Source of the DNA: an uncultured Clostridia bacterium | GTDB taxonomy: Bacteria > Bacillota > Clostridia > Christensenellales > Borkfalkiaceae | Reading direction: 5' to 3' | NCBI GenBank assembly: GCA_947624445.1 | Contig: CANQKF010000001.1 | Location: forward strand, 89,204 to 153,203 | DNA: 64,000 bases | Part shown: one piece after another, positions 56,127-64,000 of the stretch | Layout of the letters: every line of letters starts with the position of its first letter | Numbering within the stretch: the stretch's first letter is position 1 | The notes under the pieces: generated by a model | The model's input: only the letters and a program-made list of their open reading frames with translations | Database searches by the model: none | Told to the model about the DNA's origin: nothing | Made by a program: the position numbers and the translations under genes

Positions 56127-58958
56127 TTATTCGGTGCGGAGCGCGATCACGGGATCTTTCCGTGCCGCCGCCTGCGCGGGGATGAGCCCCGAGATGAGGG
56201 TGAGCGCGACGCTCACGCACACCATGATAAAGGCGGTGAGCGGCGGGAGCGACGCGATGCCCGCGATCCCCGAGAGCGAGAAGATGATCGCGCTGATGAT
56301 CCCAGAGATGAGATAGGTGACGACGATGCCGATGAGCCCAGCCGCAAGCCCGATGATGAAGGTCTCCGCGTTGAAGAGGTTGCGGATATCCATCTTTCGG
56401 GCGCCGAGACTTCGGAGCACGCCGATCTCCTTGACGCGTTCGACGACCGAGACATAGGTGATGATGCCGATCATGACCGAACTGACGACGAGCGAGATCG
56501 CCGTGAACGCCACGAGCACGTAGGTGATGACGTCGAGCATCGTCTGCACCATGCCCATGAGCAGCCCCACGCGGTCGGTGTAGGTGATCTGCTCGCTCTC
56601 GGGGTGGGTCTCGTTCCAATCGTCGAGGTATTCCATGACGTTGTCTTTCGTATCGAAGTTCGTCGGATAGATGGAGATGGCGCTCACGCTGTCGTCCGCC
56701 CCGATCGCGCGGATCGCGGGCTCCACCGAGGCCGCGATATGGCAGGAGACCGTCGACATCGTGATGGTTTGATATTTGTCGTCGAGGGGCTCTGCGGGCG
56801 AGAAATAGAGCTGAGTATCCGCGCCGAGCAGGCCCGCCATCGCGCCGCTCGCCATGGTTTTCATGAGCGACAGGATGCTTTCGGGCACGGCGGAGCCATC
56901 GCGCATCCACTTCACGATCTCGGCTTCTTTGTTGATCTCGATATACTTTTCCACGGTCGCTTCGGGAAGATTGAGCCCCTCTTCGAGGCAGCCGTAGGAG
57001 AGCCCGTCTTTGAGGCGGAGAATGCCCGTGATGTTGAAGCTGATGCCCTTTTCGCCGTTTTCGCCGACGCCGAGGTCGTCGCGCAGCTCCGTGTAGTTGA
57101 AGGGATACCCGCCGCGCATGGAGGAATTCGTCATCCAATTATCGTCGTTGTTGTAGTCGGGATTGGCCTTGTAGAGCTCGTTGGCGTGATAGAGCACATA
57201 GGGCTGCGCCATGATCTTTTCGTAGGAGATGCGGGTCACCTCCTCCTCATCGACTTCCTCCTCCGTGAGTGCGATCTCCGTGCGCATGGAGGCGATCTGC
57301 GCCGCAGCCTCTTCCTCATCCTCGGGGAGCCCGATGTTGAAGAGCGTCAAAAACTGCTCCTCGGTCAAAAAGCCGAGCTGGACGAGCGTGAGGTCGATGA
57401 TGTCGTTGTTCTCGCCGACGACAAGCACGGCGCCGTGCTCATCCTTGGGAAATTCGCCCGCGATGATATCGTACTGCGAGCGCACATATTTGCCGTAGTC
57501 CGCCGAGGAGAAATCCGAGGTGCCCGGCATCTTGTTGAACACGTTGGTGAACAGGTCGACAAAGCCCAGGAGCGCGCGGTAGGGCTCCCCGCCGGGCGCC
57601 TTCATCAGCTCCTCGATGAGGAACTCTTTGATGGACCGCACCGAAGAGATGCGCTCCCGTACGTCGGATTGGTCGGGGGAATACTTGCCCCCCACCGTCA
57701 TGCGGGTGTAGAGCGCGTCGATCATCTCGAACCCGTAGTTGTATTGCAGGGCGGAGAACCATTCGGGGTGCTCTTTTACGCCCTGTTCGAGATATTCGAT
57801 GTATTCGGGCGTGATCGTGTTGATGATGGCGACGCCCTGCGCGAGGTTGGTCAAAAAGGAGTTGATGTAGAGCTTGTTGCCCGCCTCGAGCTCCTTGAGA
57901 TCGGGCATTTCGGAAGGCGAAGTGAGCCCCTCCATTGCGGCGGTGTAGTCGAGCGCGGTCTCCGTGACGGAGACGGGATAGGCCGAGAGCATATCCTCCT
58001 CGGTGCGCCGCATGTAGGCGCCGAAGCCGCTCGAGAGCGCGAGCACGAGGCAGACGCTGATGATGCCGATGCTCCCCGCGACGGAGGTGATGATCGTCCG
58101 CCCCTTCTTGGTGAGGAGATTCTTCGCGGAGAGCAGGAGCGACGTGAGAAAGCTCATCTTCGCGCGGGGCTTCTTCTGCCTTGCCCTGCCCGCGCTCTTT
58201 GCGGGCGCGGGAGCCTCCGCTTCCGCAGCTTTGGCCTCGGCTTTGGCTTCCGCGGGCCCCTGCGCCGCTTCCTCTGAAGCCGAATAGGGATCGGAGTCGT
58301 CCTCGACCTGCCCGTCTTTGAGGCGGACGATGCGGGAGGCATACTGCATGGCGAGCTCGGGATTGTGGGTCACCATGATGACGAGGCGCTCCCCCGCGAT
58401 CTCGCGGATGAGATCCATGATCTGCACGCTCGTCTTGCTGTCGAGCGCGCCCGTGGGCTCATCGGCGAGCAGGATATCGGGGTTGTTGACGAGGGCGCGG
58501 GCGATCGCGACGCGCTGCATCTGCCCGCCCGAGAGCTGGTTGGGCCTTTTGTTGAGCTCCTCGCCCAGCCCCACGCGCTCGAGCGCCTTCTGCGCGCGCT
58601 CCCTGCGCTCCGCCTTGCCGACGCCCGCGATCGTGAGCGCGAGCTCGACGTTGGCGAGCACCGTCTGGTGCGGGATGAGGTTGTAGGTCTGGAAGATGAA
58701 CCCGATGCGGTGGTTGCGGTAGACGTCCCAATCGCGGTCCTTGAAGTCCTTGGTGGACTTGCCCTGGATCACGAGGTCGCCCGAGGTGTAGTGGTCGAGC
58801 CCGCCGATGATGTTGAGAAGCGTCGTCTTGCCGCAGCCGCTCTGCCCGAGGATGCACACGAATTCGTTCTTGCGGAATTCGAGCGAAATGCCGCGCAGCG
58901 CGTGCACGACCCCCGAGGCGATCTTATAGTCCTTCGTGATGTTTGTCAGTTTCAGCAT
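56127..58958 (-). CDS. MacB-like ABC transporter, ATPase fused to FtsX-type permease
   Basis: [52 protein letters not shown]-terminal FtsX-type TMs. Confidence 0.94.
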   Translation of the reverse strand: MLKLTNITKDYKIASGVVHALRGISLEFRKNEFVCILGQSGCGKTTLLNIIGGLDHYTSGDLVIQGKSTKDFKDRDWDVYRNHRIGFIFQTYNLIPHQTVLANVELALTIAGVGKAERRERAQKALERVGLGEELNKRPNQLSGGQMQRVAIARALVNNPDILLADEPTGALDSKTSVQIMDLIREIAGERLVIMVTHNPELAMQYASRIVRLKDGQVEDDSDPYSASEEAAQGPAEAKAEAKAAEAEAPAPAKSAGRARQKKPRAKMSFLTSLLLSAKNLLTKKGRTIITSVAGSIGIISVCLVLALSSGFGAYMRRTEEDMLSAYPVSVTETALDYTAAMEGLTSPSEMPDLKELEAGNKLYINSFLTNLAQGVAIINTITPEYIEYLEQGVKEHPEWFSALQYNYGFEMIDALYTRMTVGGKYSPDQSDVRERISSVRSIKEFLIEELMKAPGGEPYRALLGFVDLFTNVFNKMPGTSDFSSADYGKYVRSQYDIIAGEFPKDEHGAVLVVGENNDIIDLTLVQLGFLTEEQFLTLFNIGLPEDEEEAAAQIASMRTEIALTEEEVDEEEVTRISYEKIMAQPYVLYHANELYKANPDYNNDDNWMTNSSMRGGYPFNYTELRDDLGVGENGEKGISFNITGILRLKDGLSYGCLEEGLNLPEATVEKYIEINKEAEIVKWMRDGSAVPESILSLMKTMASGAMAGLLGADTQLYFSPAEPLDDKYQTITMSTVSCHIAASVEPAIRAIGADDSVSAISIYPTNFDTKDNVMEYLDDWNETHPESEQITYTDRVGLLMGMVQTMLDVITYVLVAFTAISLVVSSVMIGIITYVSVVERVKEIGVLRSLGARKMDIRNLFNAETFIIGLAAGLIGIVVTYLISGIISAIIFSLSGIAGIASLPPLTAFIMVCVSVALTLISGLIPAQAAARKDPVIALRTE

Positions 58959-59457
58959 GGTCTTTTGCTCCTTTCTTTTCCGTTTTCCTCTTCGTGCCGA
59001 CGTTCGTTTGCGCGCGCGCCTGTTCGTGCGCCGCGGCGAGCGCTTCGGAGAATTCATCGTAGGTCTGGATGAGCAGCTTCATCTTCTCCTCGCCGAGTTT
59101 TCCGACGACGCGATCCATGATCTCGTTCGCCTGCCTGCACTGCGCCTGGAAGATCCTGCGGCTGCGCTTGGAGAGCCGCACATAGGCGATCTTGCGGTCG
59201 TCGGGCGCGCCGACGCGCTGCACGATCCCCTCCTTTTCGAGTTTGGTCACGATCTGGGAGACCGCCGAGCGGGTGACGCCCAGCCGCCGCGCGAGCTCCG
59301 AGGAGATGATGTCTTTGCCGCGTTCCCCCTCGATGACGATCTCGCGGATGAGGCGGAATTCCGTGCGGGAGAGCTTGGATGCTTCGGGGAACAGGTCGAT
59401 GTTCTCCATGTCTTTGATCGTGCGGAACAATTTGATCAAATATTCATTGATTTCCAT
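58924..59457 (-). CDS. MarR family transcriptional regulator
   Basis: Winged helix: SSELARRLGVTRSAVSQIVTKLEKEGIVQRVGAPDDRKIAYVRLSKRS. Confidence 0.93.
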   Translation of the reverse strand: MEINEYLIKLFRTIKDMENIDLFPEASKLSRTEFRLIREIVIEGERGKDIISSELARRLGVTRSAVSQIVTKLEKEGIVQRVGAPDDRKIAYVRLSKRSRRIFQAQCRQANEIMDRVVGKLGEEKMKLLIQTYDEFSEALAAAHEQARAQTNVGTKRKTEKKGAKDHAETDKHHEGL

Positions 59458-59639
59458 GCGTATCCTCTCCGTTGAATTTCGTTCACAGCGTTTGGTTTAT
59501 AAACAAAGTGAAATTATATACTACGCGCGTGGCATTGTCAAGGGATTAACGGTCCATTTCGGAGAAAATTCATGCTTCATTCACAATATTTTATTCGGGC
59601 AGGGAAAAACCCGCCGCAGCGGCGGGCTTCCTGTGTATC

Positions 59640-60755
59640 TTACGGCTTCTCCCCGAAAAAGGTGTATAATCCGCATTTGATGTTGGCGTTAAAGAGGATC
59701 CTGCGGCGCGAGGCCCGCCCGAAGGCGCGCTCGAAGGCGGGATAGGCGGTGATCACATAGGCGCTCCATGCGGGCAGCGCATGGAAAGCGCGGGAGAACT
59801 TTTTGTAGAGCGGAAAGAGCTCCTCCTTCTCCCCGAGCCGCGCGCCGTAGGGCGGATTGGCGGCGAGGACGCCGAACTTCTCCGCGGAGGTGAAGTCGCC
59901 CGCGTCGGCAACCGAGAAGCGGATGTCCCCCGCGACGCCCGCCCGCGCGGCATGCTCCTTTGCGACGGAGATCGCGCGGGGCGAGATGTCCCTTGCGAAG
60001 ATGGGCGCAAGTTCCCCGCGGCAGACCTCCTCCCGCGCCGCCTCCCTCTCCCGCGCGAGGACGGGCGGAACGCACTTCCACGCCGCAAAATCGAAGTTCC
60101 GCATGGCGCACGGAGCGATGTTCCGCGCGTACAGCGCCGCCTCGATCGCGAGCGTGCCGCTGCCGCAGAAGGGATCGCAAAAGACGCGGTCTTTGCCGTA
60201 GAAGGAATCCTCGACGATCGCCGCGGCCGTGGTCTCCCGCAGGGGCGCGTCGTAGGTGAGGACGCGATAGCCCCGCTTGTGGAGGCCGTCGCCGCTCGTA
60301 TCGAGCGTGACCGTCGCGACGTCCTCGAAGATGGAGACGCCGACGATCGCGCGCTCCCCCTTTTCGTCGAACAGCGGCGCGCCGTGCGCTTTGAGGCGGG
60401 TGAGGATGGCCTTCTTCACGACGCCGCCCGCCGCCTTGACCGCGGCGAGACGGCTCTTGAAGCTCTTGCCGTCGATGAGGACGCGGGCATGCGGGGTGAG
60501 GAATTCCTCCCACGGGAGAGAAGAAACGCCCGCGAAGAGGTCGTCGAAGGTCGGCGCGGGGAACTCCCCCATGCCGATGAGGACGCGCTCGCCCGCCCGC
60601 AGACGGAGATTGAGCCGCGCGACGTCCTCCCAGCCGCCCTCGAGGGCGATCCTCCCGCGGACGGCGGGGCACTCCCCATAGCCGAGGCGGACAAGTTCGC
60701 GCTTGACGGACGCCTCGACGCCCGTCGCGACGGGAATATAGAGCCGCACGGTCAC
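59640..60755 (-). CDS. THUMP-domain class I SAM-dependent RNA methyltransferase
   Basis: PVATGVEASVKRELVRLGY..FCDPFCGSGTLAIEAALYARNIAP..LAANPPYGARLG. Confidence 0.93.
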   Translation of the reverse strand: MTVRLYIPVATGVEASVKRELVRLGYGECPAVRGRIALEGGWEDVARLNLRLRAGERVLIGMGEFPAPTFDDLFAGVSSLPWEEFLTPHARVLIDGKSFKSRLAAVKAAGGVVKKAILTRLKAHGAPLFDEKGERAIVGVSIFEDVATVTLDTSGDGLHKRGYRVLTYDAPLRETTAAAIVEDSFYGKDRVFCDPFCGSGTLAIEAALYARNIAPCAMRNFDFAAWKCVPPVLAREREAAREEVCRGELAPIFARDISPRAISVAKEHAARAGVAGDIRFSVADAGDFTSAEKFGVLAANPPYGARLGEKEELFPLYKKFSRAFHALPAWSAYVITAYPAFERAFGRASRRRILFNANIKCGLYTFFGEKP

Positions 60756-61813
60756 TCCTCCGTTTCGTCCACCGTCTCGGGTTCGACGGGCTCGGGGATA
60801 AAGGGCTGCAGGGGCGACGTGACGGGCGTGAGATCGTATTTATCGTCGACGTCGCCGAGGAGCTCCTCGATCATGTCCTCGCGGGTGATGAGCCCGAGCG
60901 CGTTGCCCTCCGAGCCCACGATCACCATGTGCTCGCGCATGGACTGCATGCGCTTCATGAGGTCGGAAACTTTTTCGTCGGTCTGGGTAAACGAGACGGG
61001 ACGTAGTAGATTTTCGAAGTCTCGCCGCCCCGCGAGCAGGTTCTCGTAGAAGTCGGCGCGGTAGAGGATCCCGATGATATTTTGCTTGGTCCCCTTGTAG
61101 ATGGGAAGGCGGGAAAAGTTGGTCTCGCGGAAGATCTTATAGACGGTATGCGAGCCGTCGCGCACCTCGGCGAGGACCACGCGGTCGAGCGGGATCATGC
61201 AGGAGCCGACGTGCAGTTCGTCGTAGCGGAGGGTCTTGGTGATGAGATCGTGCTCGGTCTCGTTGAGCACGCCCTCCTCCTTGACGTCGGAGACGAGCAT
61301 CTTGAATTCCGCCTCCGTGATCGTTTTCTTCTTTTTGTTGAGCCCGAAGATGAGGAAGATGAGCTTCTTCCACCACCCGAAGAGGATGTTGAGGGGCAGA
61401 AAGAGCAGGTAAAACGCGTAGAGCGGATACGCCATGAAGCAGGCGAAGCGCTCGGGCGCCTCCTTTGCGAGCGTCTTGGGGGTGATCTCCCCGAAGATGA
61501 GAACGGCGACCGTGAGCGCGATCGTCGAGACGGTCGGGCCGAGATCCTGCCCGATGAGCCGCGTGAAAAGCACCGTTGCGATCGTCGCCGCCGCGATATT
61601 GACGATGTTGTTGCCGATGAGGAGCGTCGTGAGGACTTTGTTATAGTCCTCGCTCATCTTCAGCGCAAGCCGCGCCGTCGGCTTTTTGATCGCGTAGCGG
61701 CGCATGCGCACCGTGGAAAAGCTCGTGTACGCCGTCTCCGTGGCCGAAAAGCAGCCCGAGAGAACGACGAGCACAATGAGGGAGACGAGTAGCCATATGT
61801 CGCTGCCGTCCAT
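60752..61813 (-). CDS. CNNM/hemolysin C family protein (DUF21-CBS)
   Basis: LSGCFSATETAYTSFSTVRMRR..VLIFGEITPKTLAKE.. and CBS domains. Confidence 0.92.
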   Translation of the reverse strand: MDGSDIWLLVSLIVLVVLSGCFSATETAYTSFSTVRMRRYAIKKPTARLALKMSEDYNKVLTTLLIGNNIVNIAAATIATVLFTRLIGQDLGPTVSTIALTVAVLIFGEITPKTLAKEAPERFACFMAYPLYAFYLLFLPLNILFGWWKKLIFLIFGLNKKKKTITEAEFKMLVSDVKEEGVLNETEHDLITKTLRYDELHVGSCMIPLDRVVLAEVRDGSHTVYKIFRETNFSRLPIYKGTKQNIIGILYRADFYENLLAGRRDFENLLRPVSFTQTDEKVSDLMKRMQSMREHMVIVGSEGNALGLITREDMIEELLGDVDDKYDLTPVTSPLQPFIPEPVEPETVDETEE

Positions 61814-61853
61814 ATCTGTTTGCAAACCTCCGAGCGGCAAGTTGCCGCGATTT

Positions 61854-62678
61854 TTATTTTCCGCCGTCCTTCGGGACGCCGTAGACCAGCTTCAAAAACG
61901 CTTCCGCGCCGTAGTTCCAGACCTCGAAGTTATGCTTCTTGCCGGGGAGACTCTCGGTCACGAAGCCGTCGAGCGCTTCCCCCGCGCTCTCTTTGAGCCC
62001 CTGCCCGAGGGCGAGATAGTAGGGATAGGAGAGATCGTCCGCTTCGCCGCAGACCGCATAGAGCAGCCGTGTGCGGTAGGCGCCCGCCGCGAGCCGCAAC
62101 CCGAGGATGGTGCCGCACTCCGTCGTCGGGCCGCAGGAGAAGCTCCCGATCGCCGAGAAGAGGTCGAGGCACAAGGTGCCGAGATTGAGCGCCTGCATCG
62201 CGCCCATGGAGAGCCCTGCGATCGCCCGCCCAGAACGGCTCGCGCGGAGCGAAAACGCGCGTTCCGCCGCGGGAATGAGGTCGGCGCGGAGCTCGCGGTC
62301 GAAGGTGTAGAACCCGCGCACGTTGTCCGTCATGATGACGGTGCCGTTTTGGATATCGTAGGAGCGGTCGGCAAATTGCGGGCAATTCCGCCCGTTGGGG
62401 AAGATGACGACGACCGCTTCGATCTCGCCCGAAGCGATGAGCCGATCGAGAATATCGATACACGCCCCCCGTCCATTTTCCCTTCGGTCCACCCATTCGC
62501 CCTCGTCGCCGCCGATGCCATGCAGAAGATAGAGCGCGGGATAGCGCTTCTTCTCCGTGTAGCCCGCGGGGAGATAGACAAAGGCATGTTTTTGCGGCGC
62601 GCCCGCGATGGACGACGCGGTGTATGCGAGATCCACCACCCTGCCGCATGCAGGTCGCGCGCTTAAGATCTTCTCCAC
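61854..62678 (-). CDS. putative esterase, alpha/beta hydrolase (GTG start)
   Basis: AFVYLPAGYTEKKRYPALYLLHGIGGDEGEW..AIAGLSMGAMQALNLG; RBS GGAGGGAGCTGTG. Confidence 0.9.
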   Translation of the reverse strand: MEKILSARPACGRVVDLAYTASSIAGAPQKHAFVYLPAGYTEKKRYPALYLLHGIGGDEGEWVDRRENGRGACIDILDRLIASGEIEAVVVIFPNGRNCPQFADRSYDIQNGTVIMTDNVRGFYTFDRELRADLIPAAERAFSLRASRSGRAIAGLSMGAMQALNLGTLCLDLFSAIGSFSCGPTTECGTILGLRLAAGAYRTRLLYAVCGEADDLSYPYYLALGQGLKESAGEALDGFVTESLPGKKHNFEVWNYGAEAFLKLVYGVPKDGGK

Positions 62679-62688
62679 AGCTCCCTCC

Positions 62689-63540
62689 TCACACGGGGTG
62701 CGCGCGCAGAAAATCCCGCGCGCTGTGCGCCGCGACGCAACCCTCGCCCGCCGCCTTCGCATATTGATAGGGACGGCCCGTCACGTCGCCCGCCGCGAAC
62801 AGCCCCGCGAGGTTGGTCGCCATCGAACGGTCGACGAGCACGCGGTCGCCCTCCGTCGCGAGTCCGCCGCAGAGCGCCTTGGGAGGCGTGCCGTCGCGGC
62901 AGAAAAAGACGCCGTCTACCGCGATCTCCCCCGCGGCAGTGCGGATCCCCTCAACGCGCCCCTCCCCCACGACCGCCGTGGGCGCAGCGGAAAGCGGCGC
63001 GATGTTCGCCTCCGGAAATTCGAGCGCTTCGGGGCAATAGCAGTAGACTTTTTCCGCAAAGCGCGCAAGATAGGCGGCTTCCTCGGCGTATTTTGCACCC
63101 GAGAGCACGGCGGCGACCCGCTTGCCGCGGTAGAGCGCCCCGTCGCACACGGCGCAGTAGCTCACGCCCCGCCCGAGGAGCTCGCGCTCCCCCTTGATGG
63201 CGCCCGCCGTCTCCACCCCCGTCGCGAGGATGACCGTGCGCGCTTCAAAGACGCGCTCCCCCGCCGTGAGCGTGTAGAACCCGCCCGCGGAAAAGACGCC
63301 GTCGATCCGCGCCTCGGTAAAAAGAATGCCCTCGGCGTCTTGCTGACGCGCGAGCGCGCGGACAAACTCCTCCCCGCTCCCCGTCTGCGACGGGAAATTT
63401 TTCACTTTGACGGCGTAGGGAAGTTTTCCGAAGGGCGCAATGCCCAGCCAAAGGACGTCGAGCAGAAGATTTTTTGCCGTGAGTGCGGCGGTGTAGCCTG
63501 CAATCCCCCCACCCACGACGGCGATATCATAGCGTTTCAT
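62689..63540 (-). CDS. thioredoxin reductase-like NAD(P)/FAD-dependent oxidoreductase
   Basis: YDIAVVGGGIAGYTAAL..VSYCAVCDGALYRGK..NLAGLFAAGDVTGRPYQYAKAAGEG. Confidence 0.92.
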   Translation of the reverse strand: MKRYDIAVVGGGIAGYTAALTAKNLLLDVLWLGIAPFGKLPYAVKVKNFPSQTGSGEEFVRALARQQDAEGILFTEARIDGVFSAGGFYTLTAGERVFEARTVILATGVETAGAIKGERELLGRGVSYCAVCDGALYRGKRVAAVLSGAKYAEEAAYLARFAEKVYCYCPEALEFPEANIAPLSAAPTAVVGEGRVEGIRTAAGEIAVDGVFFCRDGTPPKALCGGLATEGDRVLVDRSMATNLAGLFAAGDVTGRPYQYAKAAGEGCVAAHSARDFLRAHPV

Positions 63541-63719
63541 GGAAGTATTTTGCGCAGCCTGCGGATTTTCTGCCGCTGCTCTATTCTATTATAGTCGGTT
63601 TTTGCGTATTCGTCAATAAAATCCGCGGGGATTTGCGCGAATTCTCCCCCGCGCCGCCCCTCTTCTGCGCGCCAACGCGGGAAGTTTTGAAAAATCTCGG
63701 CGAATCCCCGCAAAATCGG

Positions 63720-63748
63720 TTGCATTTTTTGCGGGTATCGTGTACAAT
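63720..63748 (+). promoter_or_regulatory. promoter of tRNA-Ser
   Basis: TTGCAT-N17-TACAAT. Confidence 0.7.
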
Positions 63749-63758
63749 AGAGAGGCTT

Positions 63759-63849
63759 GCAGAGATGTCTGAGTGGCTTAAGGAGCACGATTGGAAATCG
63801 TGTGACGGCGGTGAACCGTCCGGAGGTTCGAATCCTCTTCTCTGCGCCA
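63759..63849 (+). tRNA. tRNA-Ser (GGA), CCA encoded
   Basis: GCAGAGATGTCTGAGTGGCTTAAGGAGCACGATTGGAAATCGTGTGACGGCGGTGAACCGTCCGGAGGTTCGAATCCTCTTCTCTGCGCCA; long variable arm. Confidence 0.97.
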
Positions 63850-63938
63850 ATATTTAGTGGTTAGGTGGGAGTATTACCACAATATATCCCACCTAACGGC
63901 TGAATTTTTGTAACAAACATTCAAAACGATTTCTTGAG

Positions 63939-63960
63939 TGTACCAAATTTGTACCAAACC
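63939..63960 (+). repeat. two tandem 11-bp units, similar to those after the integrase
   Basis: TGTACCAAATT / TGTACCAAACC. Confidence 0.65.
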
Positions 63961-63972
63961 CATTGCGCAGAG

Positions 63973-64000
63973 CCGCTTCACTTCAGTGGGGCGGTTTTTT
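63973..64000 (+). terminator. intrinsic terminator at right window edge
   Basis: CCGCTTCAC-TTCA-GTGGGGCGG followed by TTTTTT. Confidence 0.8.

Noticed and set aside
55842-58277. 811-aa plus-strand ORF
   Set aside because: Antisense to the ABC transporter; composition dominated by D/E/R/H/G, no recognisable domain.
4975-63540. Prevalence of GCGAG/CTCGC motifs as possible KOPS-like or uptake signal
   Set aside because: Explained by codon and GC bias; would need genome-wide counting to claim anything.

Overview
The window comes from a high-GC, spore-forming Firmicute (Clostridia-like: spoIIGA-sigE-sigG, ylbJ- and ylmC/ymxH-type genes). Three zones are visible. (1) About 1-4150: the end of a lower-GC integrated element, with a 5'-truncated anaerobic ribonucleotide reductase (nrdD), three phage-like small ORFs and a tyrosine integrase facing the 3' end of a tRNA-Leu(CAG). 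(2) About 4150-63750: ordinary chromosome, almost all on the minus strand, including rpiB/ywlE/ywlC-like genes, dnaB, sbcCD, sigG/sigE/spoIIGA, rarA, pheA/aroF, coaD/rsmD, alr, dnaG-rpoD-trmK-nif3, an eight-gene overlapping shikimate run, efp, minDE and a MacB-like ABC transporter. (3) About 63759-64000: a tRNA-Ser(GGA) followed by AT-rich sequence with att-arm-like 11-bp repeats, possibly another integration junction. No rRNA or CRISPR array was seen. The observations I consider most worth follow-up are: a DUF1538 / tandem PII-like / peptidase E operon; a DnaD protein ending in a DnaC/DnaI-type zinc module with no AAA+ domain; an alpha/beta-hydrolase-like protein whose nucleophile Ser appears replaced (GLRTG); an alpha-galactosidase between sigE and sigG; two divergent HTH/membrane-protein pairs with a palindrome inside the promoter spacer; and a structured intergenic block at 53800-53910. 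All family assignments are by reading the translated sequences; no database search was run.
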